Positions 1 through 8,666 of a stretch of 33,467 nt of DNA are shown here, piece after piece. Where the stretch lies: NCBI GenBank assembly GCA_022769285.1, contig JALEKD010000007.1:1-33467 (forward strand). The letters are read 5' to 3'. This DNA comes from Prevotella sp. (GTDB lineage: Bacteria; Bacteroidota; Bacteroidia; Bacteroidales; Bacteroidaceae). A model generated the notes under the pieces. The model was not told the DNA's origin. It searched no databases and was given only the letters and a program-made list of their open reading frames with translations. The translations under genes and the position numbers were made by a program. How positions within the stretch are numbered: position 1 is the stretch's first letter; every line of letters begins with the position of its first letter.

Positions 1-155
1 AAGGATGCAAGTACTTTCTTACGGAGATTTTCTGTCTGTTTTCCTTTTACAATTTTTTCTGTTGTAATAGATGTATATATAGTATTTGCTCCTATGTTTT
101 TAGTCCCTAAACATAGTAATACTATAATAATAGTACTTTTAGGTATTGTTCTCAT
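1..155 (-). CDS. N-terminus of an unknown secreted protein (cut by window edge)
   Basis: An ATG at 155 opens a frame that stays open for 51 codons to the window edge. The first residues, MRTIPK followed by the hydrophobic stretch STIIIVLLCLG, look like a signal peptide, with possible cleavage after GA near residue 23. The rest is lysine- and threonine-rich. The DNA is much richer in A and T than the housekeeping genes of this window. A Bacteroidetes-type promoter lies about 70 bases upstream, which supports this start. The fold and function cannot be told from this fragment; export to the periplasm or outer membrane is inferred from the signal peptide only. Confidence 0.55.
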   Translation of the reverse strand, partial: MRTIPKSTIIIVLLCLGTKNIGANTIYTSITTEKIVKGKQTENLRKKVLAS

Positions 156-223
156 TTATAGTTTAGGTCTTTGTTTACAGATTAAATATAAGCAGTTTAT
201 CTGCTGCAAACTATTTTCGGTTG

Positions 224-253
224 TAAAGATAGAAAAAAGATTGTGGGCACAAA
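224..253 (-). promoter_or_regulatory. Bacteroidetes-type promoter for the left-edge secreted gene
   Basis: On the minus strand, TTTG (253-250) is followed after 18 bases by TATCTTTA (231-224), a 7/8 match to the -7 consensus TAnnTTTG. The usual spacing is about 19-20. Transcription would begin near 217 and give a leader of about 60 bases before the ATG at 155. Confidence 0.4.
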
Positions 254-286
254 GAAAATATTTATAATTTTCTTTCAAGCAAGAAA

Positions 287-323
287 AATCCTGTCAAACT
301 CTGCTCGGAGGTTTGACAGGATT
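287..323 (-). terminator. Strong intrinsic terminator, 13-bp perfect stem
   Basis: AATCCTGTCAAAC (287-299) and GTTTGACAGGATT (311-323) pair over 13 bases around an 11-base loop. Read on the minus strand the stem is followed directly by TTTCTTG, so it fits a terminator for the gene remnant ending at 334. The plus strand also has a T-rich tail, so it may act in both directions. Confidence 0.8.
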
Positions 324-333
324 CTTATTGTTT

Positions 334-492
334 TTATTGCATGCGGTCAGCGGCTTTTCTTATCCGTTCGCTCAAATCTACAAGAGCACCACGAATTTGT
401 TCGCGTTCCTCATCGGTAAAGGATATAGGCTTCTGGTTGCCATCGATGCCATCCAGCTTTTGGTAAAGCCATGAGCCATGACGTCTAAAATA
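334..492 (-). pseudogene. C-terminal remnant of an unrecognised gene
   Basis: A minus-strand frame of 52 codons ends in TAA at 334-336, directly before the terminator. It has no start codon and is bounded upstream by TGA at 493-495. The peptide is convincing protein sequence: a segment HGSWLYQKLDGIDGDG and then a charged helical end ISFTDEEREQIRGALVDL. A protein-like stretch in another frame (about 493-600, YDSETDADTDVHNKG) suggests the 5' part has been frameshifted or lost. I do not recognise the family. The natural placing of the terminator right after the stop supports this as the true gene end. Confidence 0.4.
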
Positions 493-605
493 TCAATTTG
501 CCAAATCTGATCAAAAGATGGAAATTGAAAGGTCTGACGATTGCGCCTTTATTGTGTACGTCTGTATCTGCATCTGTCTCAGAGTCATAGGTCTATATAT
601 TTTGA

Positions 606-2672
606 TTATTCCTTATACTTACTGATACCTGTATTGAGGAAGTCGAGATAGTCGCTTACATTACGGTTGTAGCTATAAGAGCCGTTGAGGGTGTTGCCAT
701 CGCCATCGACAGCTACATAGAAAGGTTGGGCGTTGGCACCGAACTTGTGGCGTTGCAGATAGCTCCACTTGTCGCCGATGGTGTTGAGAGTGCGTTTTTG
801 CCCGTTTTCTTCAATCTCTATGGGCTGGGGCAGACGGGTCTTGTCGTCTACATAGAGCGAGATGAGTACATAGTCTTTGGTCAGCAGGTCTGCCACACGG
901 GGGTCGGTCCATACGGCAGCCTCCATCTCGCGGCAGTTGACGCAGCCGAATCCGGTAAAGTCTATCAGAGCCGGTTTGCCTTGAGCAATGGCGGCAGCCA
1001 TACCTGCCTCATAATCGGTGTACTGGGCGTGAACCTCCTTGTTGTTGAGGTTGAAGTCCTGTGTACTCATTGGTGGAGCGAAGGCGCTGACCGCCTTGCA
1101 GGGAGCTCCCCACAGGCCAGGAAGCATGTAGATGGCAAAGGCGATGGAGCACAGACCTAACATGATGCACGGCACGGGCATGGGCTTGGCCGCGTCGCTG
1201 CCGACAGTGTCTTCCTGGAACTTGAGGTGTCCTATCAGATAGAGCCCGAGCGCCCCGAAGATAACTATCCACAGAGCGAGGAACACTTCGCGGTCAAGGA
1301 TGTGCCAACCGTAAGCCAAGTCGGCCACGGAGAGAAACTTGAGCGAGAAAGCCAGCTCGATAAAGCCAAGCACCACCTTGATGGTGGTCATCCACGAGCC
1401 CGACCGGGGCGCCGACTTGATCCACGATGGGAAGAGGGCGAAGAGCGTGAAGGGCAGGGCCAGGGCCAGGGCAAAGCCCAACATGCCGACGGTGGGTGCC
1501 AGCCAGTCGCCCGAGCTGACAGTCTGTACAAGCAGTAGGCCCACGATGGGCGCGGTGCATGAGAATGACACCAGGGCCAGGGTGAAGGCCATGAGGAAGA
1601 TAGAGATGAGGCCTGTGGTGGCCGACGCCTTGGTGTCTACGGCGTTGGCCCAGCTATTGGGCAACTTAATCTCGAACCATCCGAAGAAGGAGAAGGCAAA
1701 CACGAGCAGGAGAACGAACAGGATGACGTTGAACACGGCACTGGTGCTTAGTTCGTTGAGCTTGCTGGGGCCGAAGAGGGCTGTGATGAGCAGGCCCAGG
1801 CCCAGATAGATAACGATGATGGACAAACCGTAGGTCATAGCATCGCGGATGCCACGGCGGCGGTCGCCTTTGGCGCGTTTCAGGAAGAAGCTAATCGTCA
1901 TGGGGATGATGGGCCAGATGCAGGGCATGACCAGGGCTAACAGACCGCCTACAAATCCCATGACAAAGATGTACCACAGCGAACGGTTGGCTATGTTGCC
2001 CTCGCTGTCGTAAGCCTGCAGCTGCTTAACTACGGGCTTCCACCACTGGGCCTTCAGGTCGGCCGGTATCGGAGCCGTAGCGTCGGCTATCGGGGCTGTC
2101 ACCTGGGTGCTGTCGGCCGTCGCGGTGTTGGCCGTAGCCGTCATTAGCTCGCTGGGAGCCGTCTCGGCGTTAGCCGGAGCTGTCTCTGTGGCAGCCTTGG
2201 TCTCTGTGGCAGCTACGGCAGGCGACTTGCCACTCTTCTTCAGTGCTACCTCGCCCGGTGGCAGACAGTTCTCGTCGCTGCAGGCACCATATTCCAAGTA
2301 GGCATCGATGCTGTAAGTGGGCTTGGTGAAGCGCACACGCTGCACGAACTGGGCGCTACCCTCAAAGTAGCGTACGCGCATGCTGAAAATGGGGTCGTAG
2401 TGGGCCTTCTCGTTGCCACGGGGCATGAGGGAGCCTACGAGCTGGATGCCGTCGGCCTTGTTGACGTGCAGCGAAGCCTCGGTGGGGCCGTTCTGACCCA
2501 GGTTGGTCGAGTAGATGTGCCAGCCAGCCTCTATGCGGCCGCTGAAGACTATCTCGCCCTCGGCCGTACCGTTGGTCTTGAGTGTAGCCGTAAACTTTAC
2601 GGGGTCTGCCATCTGCGCCAGGGCCGTCAGGGCCATCAGCAGCAGGGCACTCAGTGCTATTATCTTCTTCAT
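606..2672 (-). CDS. dsbD: Thiol:disulfide interchange protein DsbD
   Basis: DsbD carries electrons from cytoplasmic thioredoxin across the inner membrane to reduce disulfides in periplasmic proteins. All three parts are visible in 688 residues. There is a signal peptide (1-20), then an N-terminal alpha domain with the redox pair in CSDENC (C131, C136), an Ala/Thr-rich linker (150-205), and a CcdA-like membrane domain with one Cys in MPCIWP (C251) and one in SCTAP (C372). A periplasmic thioredoxin domain with CVNC (C577, C580) follows. The ATG at 2672 is preferred over the TTG two codons upstream because the signal peptide begins there. The gene is last in the run that starts with the caspase-like gene, 23 bases after the papain-like gene, so it probably serves those exported cysteine proteases (inference). 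Confidence 0.93.
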   Translation of the reverse strand: MKKIIALSALLLMALTALAQMADPVKFTATLKTNGTAEGEIVFSGRIEAGWHIYSTNLGQNGPTEASLHVNKADGIQLVGSLMPRGNEKAHYDPIFSMRVRYFEGSAQFVQRVRFTKPTYSIDAYLEYGACSDENCLPPGEVALKKSGKSPAVAATETKAATETAPANAETAPSELMTATANTATADSTQVTAPIADATAPIPADLKAQWWKPVVKQLQAYDSEGNIANRSLWYIFVMGFVGGLLALVMPCIWPIIPMTISFFLKRAKGDRRRGIRDAMTYGLSIIVIYLGLGLLITALFGPSKLNELSTSAVFNVILFVLLLVFAFSFFGWFEIKLPNSWANAVDTKASATTGLISIFLMAFTLALVSFSCTAPIVGLLLVQTVSSGDWLAPTVGMLGFALALALPFTLFALFPSWIKSAPRSGSWMTTIKVVLGFIELAFSLKFLSVADLAYGWHILDREVFLALWIVIFGALGLYLIGHLKFQEDTVGSDAAKPMPVPCIMLGLCSIAFAIYMLPGLWGAPCKAVSAFAPPMSTQDFNLNNKEVHAQYTDYEAGMAAAIAQGKPALIDFTGFGCVNCREMEAAVWTDPRVADLLTKDYVLISLYVDDKTRLPQPIEIEENGQKRTLNTIGDKWSYLQRHKFGANAQPFYVAVDGDGNTLNGSYSYNRNVSDYLDFLNTGISKYKE

Positions 2673-2695
2673 ATACAATCTTTATAGTTATTGTC

Positions 2696-4159
2696 TTATT
2701 GGTGTATCATCTCTACGAATATGGGCACCACGGTGGCGGTGCTCTGCGCCTTGAAGGCTATCTGTGTGGGGGTGTAGGCGATGTCGGCCGTAGCGGCAGC
2801 CCTGCTGCCCAAGGCAGCCCGCACCCTACTGCTGAAGGTGCCGGTGCCCCGCTCTATCTGGGCCATGAGTGCCTTGATGTCAAGTGGCCGCGCCGAGTAA
2901 AGCACGCATACGTGGTCGGTGCCCCGCGTGTCGTCCATCTCGATGAACCACTTCTCGTCGGGTATGGCTATGTTGTTAGACGAGTACACCAGCGCCGGAC
3001 TGATATTGTCGGTGGGTGGGAACACGCGCGACACCTTGTTGGTCTGGTCGGTTCCGATGACGTAGACATAGGCTGGCTCGTTGTTGGACAGGTACAGGCG
3101 GTAGCGGGTACCCGATATGTAGGCCGAGTTCATGTGGTAGATGCCCGAGCGCAGCGTGGCGCCCATGGCCTCGCCCGTGGAGAGCTGGAAATACAGTGAT
3201 CCGGCAAGCCGGTGGGTCACCACCACCGGCCGGGGTTTAGGCTGCGGTTGGGGCTGCGGCTTCGGGGGTACGGGCAGTGGTGCCGGCTTGGGCTGCGGCT
3301 TAGGTTGCGGGCGTGGCGACACCTTCGGGGCTACGTACATCTCAAAGGCATACATGGTGTTGTTAGCAAAATCGCGGTAGCGCACCCAGGTAAATCCATT
3401 GGAACCCCAACTGGTGCCCCAGCTGTTCATAATGAGAAAGGCACCGCCATACTTGTTGTCGTCGTAGGCCACCGCACACATGGCGTGGCCCCCTCCCGAA
3501 TTGTCGGTCTCGGTCTTCAGCCACACGTCCTTGCAGCGGAAGAACGAGTCGGGTACCCGCATGCCTATGACGACGGGCCTGTTCTGTGCCAGGGCCTTCT
3601 TCACCGTGCGCACCTTGACCTCGTACGAGTCGGTAGGGTCAAAGAGACGGAAGTAGTCGTCTATCGTGTATGGCAGAGCCTTGGTGAAGAGCGCCGAGGG
3701 TATGTAGTCGGCACACAGCACGTTGAAGTCGCTAAACTTGGGCGCTCCCTTCTTCATCAGCAGGGCCATGGCGTCGCCTATGCTGGTTCCGTCGCTGCAG
3801 CCAGGCTTGCTGGTGAGTTTAATCTGCTTGTACACGAAGATGGGCGAAAACGCCTCGCGGTCTATGACTATCTGGCTGGTCCAGTGGTTGCTGATGGCTT
3901 CGGCGATGGTACGTGCGGCGTACGACGAGGCCCAGCTGGTGCAGGTGCCATACTGTCCCTGGTTGCCCGCGGTGGGGCAGTAGCGACGCAGCGAGTAGGC
4001 CGCGGGCAGCACGGTGTAGTCGCGGGTGAGCAAGGGAGCCTTCTCGGGTATCTTGGCGTAAGCCTCGTCGTCGAAGACCAGGCCCGTGCCGTATTTCTCG
4101 TTCTGCGCCTGTGCCGTGAGGGCTATGAGCAGGGCAGTAAGTAGGGTCGTTATGCGCAT
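2696..4159 (-). CDS. Exported papain-like (C1) cysteine protease with DUF4384-like C-terminal domain
   Basis: A 487-residue protein beginning MRITTLL with a signal peptide ending near AQA-Q (residue 19). The catalytic domain has Gln67 and nucleophile Cys73 in NQGQYGTCTSW, His225 in GGGHAMC and Asn245 in MNSWGTSWGSNG, which is the full papain set. The Cys that usually pairs in a disulfide just before the nucleophile is replaced by Tyr70. A Pro/Lys/Gln-rich linker (282-313) leads to a second domain (about 318-487) with LSNNEPAYVYVIGTD, typical of DUF4384, which often accompanies caspase-like domains. The start at 4159 leaves one base after the upstream stop, so translation is probably coupled to the caspase-like gene. 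A longer upstream frame exists but would read through the neighbour and lacks a signal peptide. Substrate unknown. Confidence 0.88.
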   Translation of the reverse strand: MRITTLLTALLIALTAQAQNEKYGTGLVFDDEAYAKIPEKAPLLTRDYTVLPAAYSLRRYCPTAGNQGQYGTCTSWASSYAARTIAEAISNHWTSQIVIDREAFSPIFVYKQIKLTSKPGCSDGTSIGDAMALLMKKGAPKFSDFNVLCADYIPSALFTKALPYTIDDYFRLFDPTDSYEVKVRTVKKALAQNRPVVIGMRVPDSFFRCKDVWLKTETDNSGGGHAMCAVAYDDNKYGGAFLIMNSWGTSWGSNGFTWVRYRDFANNTMYAFEMYVAPKVSPRPQPKPQPKPAPLPVPPKPQPQPQPKPRPVVVTHRLAGSLYFQLSTGEAMGATLRSGIYHMNSAYISGTRYRLYLSNNEPAYVYVIGTDQTNKVSRVFPPTDNISPALVYSSNNIAIPDEKWFIEMDDTRGTDHVCVLYSARPLDIKALMAQIERGTGTFSSRVRAALGSRAAATADIAYTPTQIAFKAQSTATVVPIFVEMIHQ

Positions 4160-4160
4160 A

Positions 4161-5879
4161 TTACTTCTGGTTGTTAAAGATAAAGTCGCCCTGGAAGAGC
4201 GAGCTGGCGTACCAGGGCATCTGCTGATGGTTAGTGGCGCTGAATACGCTGGCGGCCACACGCTTGAAGACACTCTCGATGGTCAGGCCAGGGGTGTCTA
4301 AGGTCTTCAGCAGCGCCGTGGTGTAGGGGCTGTTGCGTGTCTGGCCGTCGGCGGCCACGCTGCCAGGACTGGTGGCGTAAGAGATAAAGGTGCCAACGGG
4401 AGCGTTGACAGCGGTGAGGCCCTGACTGGCCGTGCCGCGATACCAACTGCGCTCAAAGGGATTGTTGCGGCAGGCATCGAGAGCTATTATCTTCATCTTG
4501 CAGCCCGACTCGTCGAGCTTGGACAGGACGCGGCCCATGTCGGTACATTCGTACTCGATGTCGCTGGCCGAGCGGAGATTGGCATTGACAGGGATAAGAT
4601 AGTTGGCACCCTTGTACTGTATGCCGTGACCCGCATAGTAGAACATGGCGACGTCGTAGCCACGGGCGCGTTGGCCCAGGGTATTGATGGCATCCTCTAC
4701 CTGCTTCTTGGTGCCGTCCTGTAGCAGGATAACCTCGAACCCTAAGGACTTGAGTTTGGCCGCCATGTCGGTGGCATCGTTCTGTGGGTTTACCAGGCGC
4801 TGTTCGGGATAGTTGGCGTTGCCTATTACCAAGGCTATGCGCTTGCCCTGGGTTACCACTACGGGCTTGACACCCTGGCGGACGATGGTGCGCTCCGTGG
4901 TGGCTGTTCCGTCAGCATTGGTGGCGCTCACCTTTATAATATTACTACCCTCTGTGAGTGGCAGGGTCTGCTCTATACGCATGTCGGCCCCATCGTTGCT
5001 CACCGCCTTGATGCCGCGGTATAGCTGTCCGTTCACGTAGACGTGGGTAGACGTGATGTGGCTCTTGGACTGGATGCCTACCGAGATTTTCACGCTGCTC
5101 AGCGTGGTGATGGCAGGAACGGTTGCCCAGGCGAAGGTAGGTACATTCTTTGTAACCACCACTGGCTTAGGCTGGGGCATCCGATCGTCATAGACAGGAC
5201 GAATAGGTCGCCCGTCTGCTGGACAATCGGTGTCTTGGAGACTGGCTTGGAGTTGATTCTTGTACCGAGAAGCAACAAAGATGGCAATGTAATTATTGTT
5301 GTGTACAGAACTACCCTTAATATCACCAGACCAATAACAACACATTGTACCCTTATTAATTTCAAATTCTACACTTGGGTACAAAGAATACCATCCGTTA
5401 GCTATAAGATATATGTAGTTACCATTGGGACCTGTTACCCTTAAATATCCTTTTGAATTGTGTACTTCCCATACCAAAGTGCATTTTTCCAATAGTTCTT
5501 TCCATTCCTCGGTAGTCGGCATACGCCATTTTCCTTGTAGTAAGATATTGGCTGCATCGTATTCCTTTTTAAGGATGTAGTTCTCATCACAACGTTTTAA
5601 GAGTTGCTCCTTGAATCTAAATATATACGCCATATCTCCAGATTTGAGATTTACCTCTTTTGCAGGTAGATAATCGCTTTGTTTCCAATTTCTATTAAAG
5701 CGCTTATATCCTTGTGTCTCTCCCCATTGGAAGTAAAGTGTCTGTCCGTTGGAATCACATAAATCGATACCACACCATTTGACAGACAAGCCCAAATCAA
5801 CAGGTATATAATCTATATTTTGTGCCATCACAGCTGTGATAACAAATAAAAGCAAAGAAAGAAAGACGGTTCTTTTCAT
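4161..5879 (-). CDS. Exported FISUMP/Ig-like/caspase-family (C14) protein
   Basis: A 572-residue protein with a signal peptide (1-20, ending VMAQ). Residues 24-232 begin VDLGLSVKW and contain WRMPTTEEW and YWSGD, the pattern of FISUMP-type domains of Bacteroidetes surface proteins. Residues about 244-336 look like an Ig-like strand domain (YVNGQLY, EGSNIIKVSATN). Residues 346-572 form a caspase-like p20 fold: RIALVIGNANY, catalytic His418 in YYAGHG and Cys470 in ALDACRNNP. Both domain junctions carry KPVVVT (238-243 and 338-343). The DNA for the FISUMP part (about 5175-5879) is clearly AT-richer than the rest. It is the first of three exported genes with the papain-like protease and dsbD. It may be an exported protease or a processing factor; targets are unknown. 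Confidence 0.88.
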   Translation of the reverse strand: MKRTVFLSLLLFVITAVMAQNIDYIPVDLGLSVKWCGIDLCDSNGQTLYFQWGETQGYKRFNRNWKQSDYLPAKEVNLKSGDMAYIFRFKEQLLKRCDENYILKKEYDAANILLQGKWRMPTTEEWKELLEKCTLVWEVHNSKGYLRVTGPNGNYIYLIANGWYSLYPSVEFEINKGTMCCYWSGDIKGSSVHNNNYIAIFVASRYKNQLQASLQDTDCPADGRPIRPVYDDRMPQPKPVVVTKNVPTFAWATVPAITTLSSVKISVGIQSKSHITSTHVYVNGQLYRGIKAVSNDGADMRIEQTLPLTEGSNIIKVSATNADGTATTERTIVRQGVKPVVVTQGKRIALVIGNANYPEQRLVNPQNDATDMAAKLKSLGFEVILLQDGTKKQVEDAINTLGQRARGYDVAMFYYAGHGIQYKGANYLIPVNANLRSASDIEYECTDMGRVLSKLDESGCKMKIIALDACRNNPFERSWYRGTASQGLTAVNAPVGTFISYATSPGSVAADGQTRNSPYTTALLKTLDTPGLTIESVFKRVAASVFSATNHQQMPWYASSLFQGDFIFNNQK

Positions 5880-5907
5880 GTATTGTAATTATCTATAGAG
5901 TAATATT

Positions 5908-6423
5908 TTATGCCGGTGATACTATCCAGTCAGCAATGTTGTGAGTAGCAACATCGAAATTGACACCTACTTTTACTACGGGCAGCCCACTGAGGGCAAA
6001 CCGCGCAGGATAGTGCTTCAGGTCTATCTGACTCATGGCTACCTGTGCACTCTTGTTAAGTTTGAACTCAAAGAGGTATATGTGGGTAGCGGTACGCAGT
6101 ACCATGTCTACCCGCCCGGTAGCGGTGCGTTCCTCTACGTCGACATAGTGGTCCAGGATAGAGAAGATGACGTACATCATCTGTTGGTAATGCCCCTTGG
6201 AGTTGGCGTTATCGCAGTAAGGGATGGTGGTGAGATATGTCTGGAGCATCTGCAGGGCACCGTCCAAGTCGCCGCGACGGATAAGGGCCGACATCTTGGC
6301 AATGGTGGTGGTGCCCTTAGCCGTGTTCTGTCCTATGTAATGGGGCAGCAGGCTGCGGTACAGGCCTGTTCTAATCTCTCTGAAGGTCTGTATGCCTATG
6401 GGATATAGTCGCTGTGATGCCAT
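5908..6423 (-). CDS. PD-(D/E)XK nuclease-like protein lacking its AAA ATPase domain
   Basis: A 171-residue frame. Residues 6-19 (LYPIGIQTFREIRT) match the way the AAA-ATPase-like plus PD-(D/E)XK family begins. The protein then jumps straight to LYRSLLPHYIGQN and the C-terminal nuclease-like part, with Asp106 in GRVDMV and Glu119/Lys121 in FEFK. Complete members are much longer, about 500 residues or more, so the whole ATP-binding domain with its Walker motifs is missing without loss of frame. The nuclease-like motif is intact, so the product could still fold, but the gene may be a relic. It lies 28 bases upstream of the caspase-like gene on the same strand. The role of the complete family is not established. 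Confidence 0.75.
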   Translation of the reverse strand: MASQRLYPIGIQTFREIRTGLYRSLLPHYIGQNTAKGTTTIAKMSALIRRGDLDGALQMLQTYLTTIPYCDNANSKGHYQQMMYVIFSILDHYVDVEERTATGRVDMVLRTATHIYLFEFKLNKSAQVAMSQIDLKHYPARFALSGLPVVKVGVNFDVATHNIADWIVSPA

Positions 6424-6495
6424 CGTCGGTTTGTATTGTGGTTTGGGTTATAGTATCTATTGGGGCGGCGGCACGGGCTGCTGCCCGGGTGGCCG

Positions 6496-6555
6496 AAAAA
6501 TCGCTAAGGATAAAAGAAAAGGGAGAATTTAGTCATTTCCCTTTCCTTTTAGCGA
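6496..6555 (-). terminator. Terminator of metG
   Basis: TCGCTAA (6501-6507) pairs with TTAGCGA (6549-6555). The inner AAAAGAAAAGGGA pairs with TCCCTTTCCTTTT apart from one mismatch and a four-base bulge. On the minus strand the stem is followed at once by TTTTT (6500-6496). It sits just after the metG stop codon. Confidence 0.8.
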
Positions 6556-6569
6556 TGGCGGGTGTGGGG

Positions 6570-8630
6570 TTAGCCTACCTGGCTGCCCGGTTTAACCTCG
6601 CCAAGTGTGGTGGTAACGTTGAGCGAGCCGTCGAAGTTGACAGCCGAGAGTATCATGCCCTGGCTCTCGATGCCCATCATCTTGCGGGGGGCGAAGTTGG
6701 CCACAAAGAGCACATCCTTGCCTATCAGCTGCTCGGGCTCGTAGTAGGCGGCGATGCCACTGAGTATGGTGCGGTCCGTGCCGGTACCATCGTCGATGGT
6801 AAACTGCAGCAGTTTCTTCGACTTCTTTACCTTCTGGCAGTCCTTGATGTGGCCCACACGGATGTCCAGCTTCTCAAAATCCTCGAAACTGCAGGTCTCC
6901 TTGACCGGCTCGGCCTTGTAGGCGGCTGCCGCGTTGGCCCGCTTGGTGTCCTCGAGCTTCTGCAGCTGACGCTCTATGACCTCGTCGTCTATCTTCTCGA
7001 AGAGCAGCTCAGGCTCGGCCAACTGATGGCCGGCTTGCAGCAGGTCAGTCTGACCCAGCTGGCTCCAGTCGAATGACTCCATGTTGATCATCTTGCGCAG
7101 TTTCTCTGACGAGAAGGGCAGGAAGGGTTCAAAGGCGATGGCCAGGTTGGCCACCAGCTGCAGGCTGATGTTGAGTATGGTCTCCACGCGCTTGGGGTCG
7201 GTCTTCCAGACCTTCCAGGGCTCGCACTCGGTGATGTATTTGTTGCCTATACGCGCCAAGTTCATGGCTTCTTTCTGAGCTTCGCGGAACTTGAAGACAT
7301 CGAGGCAGTTCTCGACCTTCTCTTTGACATCCTTGAACTCGTTGAGCGCCTGGCGGTCTACCTCCTGCAGCTCGCCGCAGGCCGGCACTACGCCTCCCCA
7401 ATACTTCTTGGTGAGTTGCAGAGCACGGTTTACAAAGTTGCCGTAGATGGCCACCAACTCCGAGTTGTTGCGCTCCTGATAATCCTTCCAGGTGAAGTTG
7501 TTGTCCTTGGTCTCTGGGGCGTTGGCGGTGAGCACGTAGCGCAGTACGTCCTGCTTGCCCGGCAGGTCTACCAGGTACTCGTGGAGCCATACAGCCCAGT
7601 TCTTAGAGGTCGATATCTTGTCGTTCTCCAGGTTGAGGAACTCGTTGGCCGGCACATTGTCGGGCAGGATGTAGCCGCCATGAGCCTTGAGCATGGTGGG
7701 GAAGATGATACAGTGGAAGACGATGTTGTCCTTGCCGATGAAGTGTACGAGGCGGGTGTCCTCGTCCTTCCACCACTTCTCCCAGCTACCCCACTTCTCG
7801 GGATGGGCATCGCAGAGTTCCTTGGTGTTAGAGATATAGCCGATGGGAGCGTCGAACCACACGTAGAGCACCTTGCCCTCGGCACCCTCTACGGGCACGG
7901 GTATGCCCCAGTCCAGGTCGCGCGTCATGGCGCGTGGCTGCAGGTCCATGTCCAGCCAGCTCTTGCACTGTCCGTACACGTTGGGGCGCCACTCCTTGTG
8001 CTCGTCCAGGATCCAGTGTTTGAGCCAGTCCTGATACTGGTTGAGGGGCAGATACCAGTTCTTGGTCTTACGTATCACGGGCTTAGAGCCGCTGATGGTA
8101 GAGTGGGGGTTGATAAGCTCCATGGGGCTCAGGTCGCTGCCGCACTTCTCGCACTGGTCGCCATAGGCGTTGAGGTTGTGGCAGTGGGGGCACTCGCCTA
8201 CGATATAGCGGTCGGCCAGAAACTGGTGAGCCTCTTCATCGTAGTACTGCTCGGTTTCCTTCTCCTCGAGCTTGCCCTCGTCGTAGAGCTTGCGGAAGAA
8301 GTCGGAGGCCAGCTTGTTGTGAACTTTGCTGGTGGTACGGCTGTAGATGTCGAAGTTGATGCCAAACTCCTCGAACGACTTCTTAATCATGGTGTGATAG
8401 CGGTCTACCACGTCCTGAGGCGTTATGCCTTCTTTCTTGGCCCGTATGGTGATGGGCACACCGTGCTCGTCGCTTCCGCCGATGAATATTACGTCCTGTT
8501 TCTTCAGTCGCAGATACCTTACATAGATATCAGCAGGCACGTAGACGCCAGCCAGGTGGCCGATATGTACACCTCCGTTGGCATAGGGAAGGGCTGCCGT
8601 CACGGTGGTGCGCTTGAATTTCTTTTCCAT
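6570..8630 (-). CDS. metG: Methionyl-tRNA synthetase
   Basis: The enzyme charges tRNA-Met with methionine in the cytoplasm. In 686 residues one can see the HIGH motif (22-25, [10 protein letters not shown]), a zinc knuckle with Cys147, Cys150, Cys160 and Cys163, and the KMSKS-type loop KISTS (338-342). An anticodon-binding helical domain follows, and the tail (about 575-686, with [21 protein letters not shown]) is an EMAP/Trbp111-like tRNA-binding domain that usually promotes dimer formation. Length agrees with the long bacterial form. The ATG at 8630 starts directly at the catalytic domain and has a TAnnTTTG box about 30 bases upstream. A terminator follows the stop, so it is probably transcribed alone or with tRNA-Gln. 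Confidence 0.97.
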   Translation of the reverse strand: MEKKFKRTTVTAALPYANGGVHIGHLAGVYVPADIYVRYLRLKKQDVIFIGGSDEHGVPITIRAKKEGITPQDVVDRYHTMIKKSFEEFGINFDIYSRTTSKVHNKLASDFFRKLYDEGKLEEKETEQYYDEEAHQFLADRYIVGECPHCHNLNAYGDQCEKCGSDLSPMELINPHSTISGSKPVIRKTKNWYLPLNQYQDWLKHWILDEHKEWRPNVYGQCKSWLDMDLQPRAMTRDLDWGIPVPVEGAEGKVLYVWFDAPIGYISNTKELCDAHPEKWGSWEKWWKDEDTRLVHFIGKDNIVFHCIIFPTMLKAHGGYILPDNVPANEFLNLENDKISTSKNWAVWLHEYLVDLPGKQDVLRYVLTANAPETKDNNFTWKDYQERNNSELVAIYGNFVNRALQLTKKYWGGVVPACGELQEVDRQALNEFKDVKEKVENCLDVFKFREAQKEAMNLARIGNKYITECEPWKVWKTDPKRVETILNISLQLVANLAIAFEPFLPFSSEKLRKMINMESFDWSQLGQTDLLQAGHQLAEPELLFEKIDDEVIERQLQKLEDTKRANAAAAYKAEPVKETCSFEDFEKLDIRVGHIKDCQKVKKSKKLLQFTIDDGTGTDRTILSGIAAYYEPEQLIGKDVLFVANFAPRKMMGIESQGMILSAVNFDGSLNVTTTLGEVKPGSQVG

Positions 8631-8658
8631 AAAAACGATCGTATTTATAATATAGGTG

Positions 8659-8666
8659 CAAAATTA
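8659..8666 (-). promoter_or_regulatory. -7 promoter box of metG
   Basis: TAATTTTG on the minus strand is a perfect TAnnTTTG match about 30 bases before the metG ATG. No clear TTTG is found at the -33 position, so only the -7 half is supported. Confidence 0.45.
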
